Shown in pieces: positions 5,932 through 9,231 of a DNA stretch of 9,231 nt (the stretch's first letter is position 1; each line of letters opens with the position of its first letter). Under the pieces are notes generated by a model. It did no database searches and was not told the DNA's origin. It saw only the letters and a list, made by a program, of their open reading frames with translations. A program made the position numbers and the translations under genes. Source of the DNA: Patescibacteria group bacterium. GTDB taxonomy: Bacteria; Patescibacteriota; Patescibacteriia; Patescibacteriales; GWC2-42-12. The DNA lies in the NCBI GenBank assembly GCA_018813805.1, contig JAHJAP010000009.1, positions 1-9,231 on the forward strand, in the 5' to 3' direction.

Positions 5932-6267
5932 TTACTTTTTAGCAACTACGGCTACTTCAACTGTTATATAATCAATGTTTTTAGCTACTACCATTTTAAG
6001 ATTTTTAATTCTTGCATTGATATTGCCATAAGAGCCAAGAGATAAAACAGCTACTTCTAAGTTTTCATTTTCTTTAACTAATTGCTTATTTTTTTCTTTT
6101 AATTTTTCTCTATTAAAATTTTTCACCATCAAATCATTAATATTGCTCAAATAATAACCACCTAAAAAAATAATTAAAATAAAAATAATTTGATTAACAA
6201 TTTTCCAATTAAAAATTTTATTATTTTTAAAATTTTCTGTTTCTGTTTTTATTTTTGTTTCTAACAT
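5932..6267 (-). CDS. ftsL: FtsL-like divisome membrane protein
   Basis: The 111-residue bitopic protein has a basic cytoplasmic start, one membrane helix at about 23-42 (VNQIIFILIIFLGGYYL), then a heptad-like coiled coil (about 50-75, REKLKEKNKQLVKENENLEV) and a short hydrophobic tail. FtsL and DivIC have exactly this plan and help to recruit and activate the FtsW/FtsI septal synthase. The sequence is too divergent for a firm family match. The assignment rests on topology, length and position between rsmH and the PBP gene, where ftsL normally lies. It starts 8 bases after the rsmH stop, without a clear ribosome binding site. Confidence 0.75.
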   Translation of the reverse strand: MLETKIKTETENFKNNKIFNWKIVNQIIFILIIFLGGYYLSNINDLMVKNFNREKLKEKNKQLVKENENLEVAVLSLGSYGNINARIKNLKMVVAKNIDYITVEVAVVAKK

Positions 6268-6275
6268 AAATATTT

Positions 6276-7229
6276 TTATATTTTTTTAGCTATTCTTAAT
6301 TTAGCGCTGCGAGATCTTGGATTATCTAAAATTTCTTTTTCAGTTGGTTTAATAACTTTTGGCGTTAATATTTGAAGTTGAGCTTGATGGTTGCATTGAC
6401 AAGCTGGACAAATTGGCGAACAAACACAACTACGCGACTCTTGTTTAAAAAATTGTTTTACTATTCTATCTTCCAAACTATGAAAAGCTACTATTGCGAT
6501 TTTTCCATTAACAGCTAAAGCTGAAATAGCTTGCGGTAAAACTTTTTTTAAATTTTCTAGTTCGTCATTAACTGCTATGCGCAAGGCTTGAAAAATTTTA
6601 GTTGCTGGATGAATTTTTAATGCTCTTCTATTTTGATCAACTGTTTTATTTATTATTACAAGTAATTGATCAACTGTTTTAATAGGCATTTCTCGCCTGG
6701 TCTTAATGATTTGTTTGGCAATTTGCCAAGCATTTTTTTCTTCGCCATAGTCTTTGAAAATTCTAGTTAATTCATTTTCACTATATTCGTTTATTATACT
6801 TTCAGCTGATTCTTTTGTGTTTTGGCCAAAAGCCATATTTAATGGCGCATTGACCAATTGAAAAGAAAATCCTCTAGATTGATCCTGGAGTTGAGCTGAT
6901 GATAAGCCCAAATCAAATACAATGCCAGCAAACTTGGTTGTTTTATTGTTTGCAAAATTCTTTTTAATAATTGCTGATAAATTTTTAAAGTTATCATTAG
7001 CTAAAATTATGTTTTTATATTTATTTTGTTGTATTTTTTCAACAGCGTTTGCGATGGCTGTTTGATCCAAATCAATACTTAAAATTTTTCCTTCTGACCC
7101 AATTCTTTTAGCAATCTCAAGGGTATAACCAGCCCCACCCAACGTACAATCTATATAATTTTCTCCTGATTTAGGGTTTAAATATGCTAAAATTTCTTTA
7201 AGCATTACTGGCGTATGTTGATATGTCAT
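6276..7229 (-). CDS. rsmH: 16S rRNA (cytosine-1402-N4)-methyltransferase RsmH (MraW)
   Basis: It methylates N4 of C1402 in the 16S rRNA decoding centre using S-adenosylmethionine. Family hallmarks are present: the HTPVMLKE start, the SAM loop YIDCTLGGAGYT (25-36), the acidic SIDLDQ strand (51-56), FDLGLSSAQL (105-114), KIHPATKIFQALRIAVNDEL (205-224) and AFHSLEDRIVKQFF (248-261). A Cys cluster CVCSPICPACQC lies at 268-279. The length (317) is normal. One oddity is that the usual PLDMRMD stretch after GFSFQ reads PLNMAFG (129-135), losing an Asp and an Arg that are strongly conserved in the family. It lies 12 bases after the small ORF stop and 8 before ftsL, consistent with one transcript from the mraZ promoter. 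An AGGGTG about 12 bases before the ATG is a weak ribosome binding site. Confidence 0.96.
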   Translation of the reverse strand: MTYQHTPVMLKEILAYLNPKSGENYIDCTLGGAGYTLEIAKRIGSEGKILSIDLDQTAIANAVEKIQQNKYKNIILANDNFKNLSAIIKKNFANNKTTKFAGIVFDLGLSSAQLQDQSRGFSFQLVNAPLNMAFGQNTKESAESIINEYSENELTRIFKDYGEEKNAWQIAKQIIKTRREMPIKTVDQLLVIINKTVDQNRRALKIHPATKIFQALRIAVNDELENLKKVLPQAISALAVNGKIAIVAFHSLEDRIVKQFFKQESRSCVCSPICPACQCNHQAQLQILTPKVIKPTEKEILDNPRSRSAKLRIAKKI

Positions 7230-7241
7230 ATAAATTGCACC

Positions 7242-7382
7242 CTACAAAACCAATGCCCTGGCTCTATCAAATAATATTTGCCTTAATTCTTTAGTATGAA
7301 CTAATGGCGCTTTAATAACTCTAATCCGAAGATTTTTAGCTTCTTTTTTAATTATTGATTGACATTGAATACTTTTGACCAT
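7242..7382 (-). CDS. Small protein of unknown function between mraZ and rsmH
   Basis: This 46-codon frame starts MVKSIQCQSIIKKEAKN and ends TAG 12 bases before rsmH. I do not recognise it. It is supported by an AAGGA Shine-Dalgarno site seven bases before the ATG (7390-7394), by tight operon packing and by amphipathic, Lys/Arg-rich composition without odd codons. It has no membrane segment and no cofactor motif. It could be a small regulator, the remnant of a longer dcw gene, or a translated leader for rsmH. Without it the mraZ-rsmH gap would be about 210 bases, unusual for this packed operon. Confidence 0.5.
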   Translation of the reverse strand: MVKSIQCQSIIKKEAKNLRIRVIKAPLVHTKELRQILFDRARALVL

Positions 7383-7401
7383 ATTTTTTTCCTTATCGAA
7401 T

Positions 7402-7441
7402 CTGTTACCGAATACCGTATTCAGTATTCGGCGACAGACCC
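7402..7441 (-). repeat. REP-like palindromic repeat, copy 2 (after mraZ stop)
   Basis: TCTGTTACCGAATAC (7402-7416) pairs with GTATTCGGCGACAGA (7425-7439) with 13 of 15 positions complementary, around a centre that repeats GTATTC. The GACAGACCC end is one base from the mraZ stop (7443-7445). The repeat lies inside the dcw operon between mraZ and the small ORF, and could act as an mRNA processing or stability element. The centre differs from the other copies by a small duplication. Confidence 0.85.
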
Positions 7442-7442
7442 A

Positions 7443-7874
7443 TTAAACCCCCAATTCGCCTAAAGCCTCGGCAATGGCTGAACTTTTCTTTTCAGTGCCT
7501 ATTTTATATTTATTCCAATCAGTTTCATCCCAAATTTCCAACCTATCATAAAGACCAGCAATAACAACTTTCTTTTTAATATTAGCAAATTTACGCAAAT
7601 ATTCAGGCAACATAATACGACCTTGGTTATCAAAATTTACATCCATAGCGCCGGCTAGCATTAATCTAGCAAAAGCGCGAGTATTAGCTGGGCCAATTGG
7701 TAGCTTGGCTAATTTTTTTGCCAATTCCAACCATTCTTTTTTAGCATATAAAAATAAACAATTATCCAGCCCCCTAGTAACAACAGCTCCATCTTTTAGC
7801 ACAATTCTAAATTTAGTTGGCACCGCCAACCTTCCTTTATCATCTAAATTATGATTGTATTCACCAATAAACAT
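7443..7874 (-). CDS. mraZ: Transcriptional regulator MraZ
   Basis: MraZ is an AbrB-like DNA-binding protein that forms rings and controls the dcw operon, which it heads. The 143-residue protein contains the two family repeats: MFIGEYNHNLDDKGRLAVPTKFR (D11-D-K-G-R15) and VNFDNQGRIMLPEYLRKFA (D82-N-Q-G-R86). GLYDRLEIWD follows near residue 108. I start it at ATG 7874 because family members begin MFxGEY; the frame can be extended three codons to a TTG at 7883, which looks unused. No strong ribosome binding site precedes it. It is transcribed from the 7964-7992 promoter and probably binds the three TGGRG repeats just upstream. Confidence 0.95.
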   Translation of the reverse strand: MFIGEYNHNLDDKGRLAVPTKFRIVLKDGAVVTRGLDNCLFLYAKKEWLELAKKLAKLPIGPANTRAFARLMLAGAMDVNFDNQGRIMLPEYLRKFANIKKKVVIAGLYDRLEIWDETDWNKYKIGTEKKSSAIAEALGELGV

Positions 7875-7923
7875 AAAAATCAAATTATTTCACATTTCAC
7901 AACTTAAAAATTCTATCTTTTCT

Positions 7924-7953
7924 TAATTCTCCACAATTCCCCACTTTTCTCCA
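7924..7953 (-). promoter_or_regulatory. MraZ-binding repeats (three 10-bp-period TGGRG boxes)
   Basis: On the minus strand three consecutive 10-base units begin TGGAG (7944-7953), TGGGG (7934-7943) and TGGAG (7924-7933), each followed by five AT-rich bases. Known MraZ sites in other bacteria are two to four direct repeats of a TGGG/GTGG-type core spaced one helical turn apart just before mraZ. The boxes fall directly after the predicted transcription start, so MraZ bound here should repress its own operon. Confidence 0.75.
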
Positions 7954-7963
7954 ATATACTATT

Positions 7964-7992
7964 ACTATATACCACTCATTACCATTTGTCAA
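7964..7992 (-). promoter_or_regulatory. Promoter of the mraZ-dcw operon
   Basis: On the minus strand TTGACA (7987-7992) is followed by a 17-base spacer and TATAGT (7964-7969), a near-consensus housekeeping promoter. The expected start is near 7957, about 80 bases before the mraZ ATG. No other promoter of comparable quality was seen before the PBP or glycosyltransferase genes, so the whole operon may depend on it. Confidence 0.8.
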
Positions 7993-8040
7993 CAATAAAA
8001 CACCACTAATTTTTAGACTAAATTTAGCTATTTTTCAAAT

Positions 8041-8072
8041 AAAATACCTGCCCATCTAATGGCAGGTGTTTT
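8041..8072 (-). terminator. Intrinsic terminator between tsaB and the mraZ promoter
   Basis: A 12-bp stem (8041-8052 with 8061-8072, one G-U pair) with the GC-rich core ACCTGCC/GGCAGGT closes an 8-base loop. The base of the stem is A-rich on one side and T-rich on the other, so it can work in both directions. It most likely ends the glycosyltransferase-tsaB transcript. Together with the promoter and MraZ boxes it explains most of the 340-base gap 7875-8214; the AT-rich piece 8073-8139 shows nothing I can name. Confidence 0.85.
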
Positions 8073-8139
8073 ATCCACTTTTATTAATCAAAAAATAATA
8101 TAAAAAATAGGAAAACTTGTTAACATTTAATCCACACTA

Positions 8140-8175
8140 GGTCTGTCACCGAATACGGTATTCGACAACAGACCC
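8140..8175 (-). repeat. REP-like palindromic repeat, copy 3 (most complete palindrome)
   Basis: GGTCTGTCACCGAATAC (8140-8156) and GTATTCGACAACAGACC (8158-8174) are complementary at 14 of 17 positions. This is the only copy retaining both outer GGTCTGT/ACAGACC arms, so it probably shows the ancestral form. It lies 39 bases beyond the tsaB stop and 67 bases before the terminator stem. Confidence 0.85.
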
Positions 8176-8214
8176 ATAATACCATTTCTTACTGTTATTG
8201 CGTCCCATAATTCA

Positions 8215-8571
8215 TTATTCCTGATCATAAATTGGTTCAACTATAGAAAATTTTTGATTATTTTTGTTTTTAGCAACCTTAGTTTTTCCATCAAACCCAA
8301 CAACTGGAATATTTAAGGCATAACCCAAAGTATTGGCTATTATTACTCCAATACGCAAAGAAGTAAATGAACCTCCTTTATTTTTTACTTCTATCTTTTT
8401 TATGTCTTTTAACTTAATCTTTTTATTTTTAAATAATTTATCTATTTCTAGCAAAAGTTTTTCTGCTTGCTTGTGCAACATTGCAAGCTTTTTAGTTATA
8501 ATTTGCTTGTTATTATATTTAACAGCAATAACAACCTGATTATTTTTTGTTGTGTCTATATGAAGTATCAT
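8215..8571 (-). CDS. tsaB: TsaB-like protein, N-terminal half only (tRNA t6A biosynthesis)
   Basis: TsaB pairs with TsaD in the complex that makes threonylcarbamoyladenosine at position 37 of ANN-decoding tRNAs. The 118-residue protein has the ASKHA-fold start MILHIDTT and the diagnostic GGSFTSLRIGVIIANTLGYALNIPVVGF (66-93). TsaB in model bacteria is about 220-230 residues; here the sequence stops at IVEPIYDQE with TAA then TGA, so the second lobe is missing. Shortened TsaB proteins are, from memory, common in Patescibacteria, where the N-terminal lobe provides the TsaD contact, so it may be functional. It starts 19 bases after a REP-like repeat that separates it from the upstream glycosyltransferase. 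It has no ribosome binding site. Confidence 0.82.
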   Translation of the reverse strand: MILHIDTTKNNQVVIAVKYNNKQIITKKLAMLHKQAEKLLLEIDKLFKNKKIKLKDIKKIEVKNKGGSFTSLRIGVIIANTLGYALNIPVVGFDGKTKVAKNKNNQKFSIVEPIYDQE

Positions 8572-8590
8572 AAAAATATTTTAACAAAAT

Positions 8591-8640
8591 TTACAAAAAT
8601 TTGGAATTTTATACCGAATACGGTATTCAGCGACAGACCC
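8591..8640 (-). repeat. REP-like palindromic repeat, copy 4 (after glycosyltransferase stop)
   Basis: This copy is identical to 1103-1152 except for one base (A8629 for G1141), including the AT-rich left flank ACAAAAATTTGGAATTTTAT, so the mobile or duplicated unit is at least 50 bases and not just the palindrome. Its ACAGACCC end is two bases from the stop codon at 8643-8645. It fills most of the gap between the glycosyltransferase and tsaB. Confidence 0.85.
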
Positions 8641-8642
8641 AT

Positions 8643-9231
8643 TTAACAACGGCCCTTAATAGCCTGTTGATAAACTTTAATTGTTTTAGCAGTTATATCT
8701 TCCCAATTATAATATTTGTCAGCTCTTATTTTTAATTTTTCACCGCATTCTTTAACTAATAATGGATTATTAAGAAGATAAATTAATTTATTTTTCAAGC
8801 TATCTACGTTTTTATTTTCAAAAGAATAACTATTATCGCCAACTACTTCAATATTCTCAGTAATATTACTAACTAATGAACACTTGCCATAAGACATGGC
8901 TTCAAGTAAGGCCATTGATAAGCCTTCTGACTCTGATGGTTGAACAAAAAGAAAAGCATTAGAAAATAATTCAGCTAAAGTTCTGCCAGTTTGATTGTTA
9001 GTAAAAATTATATTATCGCAGCCAACAATCAACGATTTCAACTCTTTAATATAATCATCAGTATAATAACCAGCGCCAACAATTACTAACTTTTTGTCAG
9101 TTTTAATTTGCTTATAGGCGTTGATTAAAAAATGAATACCCTTGTGTTTTATTAATCGTGAAACAGCCAAAATATAATTATCTTTCTCTAGCCCCCATTT
9201 TGTAATTTTTTGAGCCTGAAAATCCTTATAT
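8643..9231 (-). CDS. GT4-type glycosyltransferase, 5' end outside the window
   Basis: The reading frame is open to the window edge. 195 residues are visible, starting YKDFQAQKITKWGLEKDNYILAVSRL; the TTG at 9170 lies inside this run and is not the real start. The visible part is the donor-binding domain. It shows ILAVSRLIKHKGIHFLINAYKQI, the strand KLVIVGAG, the EX7E motif in SESEGLSMALLEAMSYGK, and a terminal helix NWEDITAKTIKVYQQA. It should transfer a sugar from a nucleotide donor to a cell-surface glycan; the acceptor domain lies beyond the window. It is a separate gene from the 2269-3813 enzyme, with only motif-level similarity. It probably shares a transcript with tsaB. Confidence 0.92.
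   Translation of the reverse strand, partial: YKDFQAQKITKWGLEKDNYILAVSRLIKHKGIHFLINAYKQIKTDKKLVIVGAGYYTDDYIKELKSLIVGCDNIIFTNNQTGRTLAELFSNAFLFVQPSESEGLSMALLEAMSYGKCSLVSNITENIEVVGDNSYSFENKNVDSLKNKLIYLLNNPLLVKECGEKLKIRADKYYNWEDITAKTIKVYQQAIKGRC

Noticed and set aside
8176..8214. Short frame beginning ATG GGA CGC after tsaB
   Set aside because: It is about 20 codons running into the REP-like repeat, without a ribosome binding site.
1103..8640. CRISPR array
   Set aside because: The four repeat copies lie singly and kilobases apart, with no regular spacers and no cas genes.

Overview
The window is AT-rich (roughly 30% GC by eye). It carries a compact division and cell-wall (dcw) cluster in the order mraZ - small ORF - rsmH - ftsL-like - ftsI/PBP - glycosyltransferase, all on the minus strand. 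Very short spacers, mostly weak Shine-Dalgarno sites, a TsaB that is only an N-terminal half, and lysine/isoleucine/asparagine-rich proteins suggest a Candidate Phyla Radiation (Patescibacteria) bacterium. This lineage call is an inference from style and gene order; no 16S or ribosomal protein gene is present.

Layout, following minus-strand transcription from right to left. A GT4-type glycosyltransferase (8643 to beyond the window edge) is followed by a short tsaB (8215-8571). A 12-bp-stem terminator (8041-8072) separates these from the dcw unit. The dcw unit has a clear promoter (TTGACA, 17 bp, TATAGT; 7964-7992) and three 10-bp-period TGGRG repeats (7924-7953) that look like the MraZ autoregulatory site. 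Then come mraZ, a 46-codon ORF with a good ribosome binding site, rsmH, an FtsL-like protein, a class B PBP and a glycosyltransferase whose C-terminus is the collapsed remnant of a second glycosyltransferase. Together these supply 16S rRNA methylation, septal peptidoglycan synthesis and surface-glycan assembly.

At 942-2276 the pattern breaks. The stretch begins TGTCGTAG and ends CTACGACA. It contains what looks like the left end and the first codons of an ISNCY-type transposase (plus strand), then a higher-GC, minus-strand Fic-family gene with its own promoter and palindromic operator. I read it as an IS-derived, probably non-autonomous element carrying a Fic gene. The Fic protein has Gln in place of the catalytic His of the Fic motif. 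To the left lies a frameshifted membrane-protein gene (190-799) with a promoter, leader hairpins, strong ribosome binding site and terminator, and then a plus-strand tRNA-Glu(CUC) at 61-132.

Four copies of a REP-like palindrome (core CCGAATAC-n-GTATTCGG followed by CGACAGACCC) are spread over the window. Three of them start within 0-2 bases of the stop codon of a minus-strand gene (Fic, mraZ, glycosyltransferase); the fourth lies 39 bases after tsaB. Two share a 50-base unit with one mismatch. This dispersed repeat and the Fic-bearing element are the most unusual features. Nothing here amounts to a complete new defence or mobile system.
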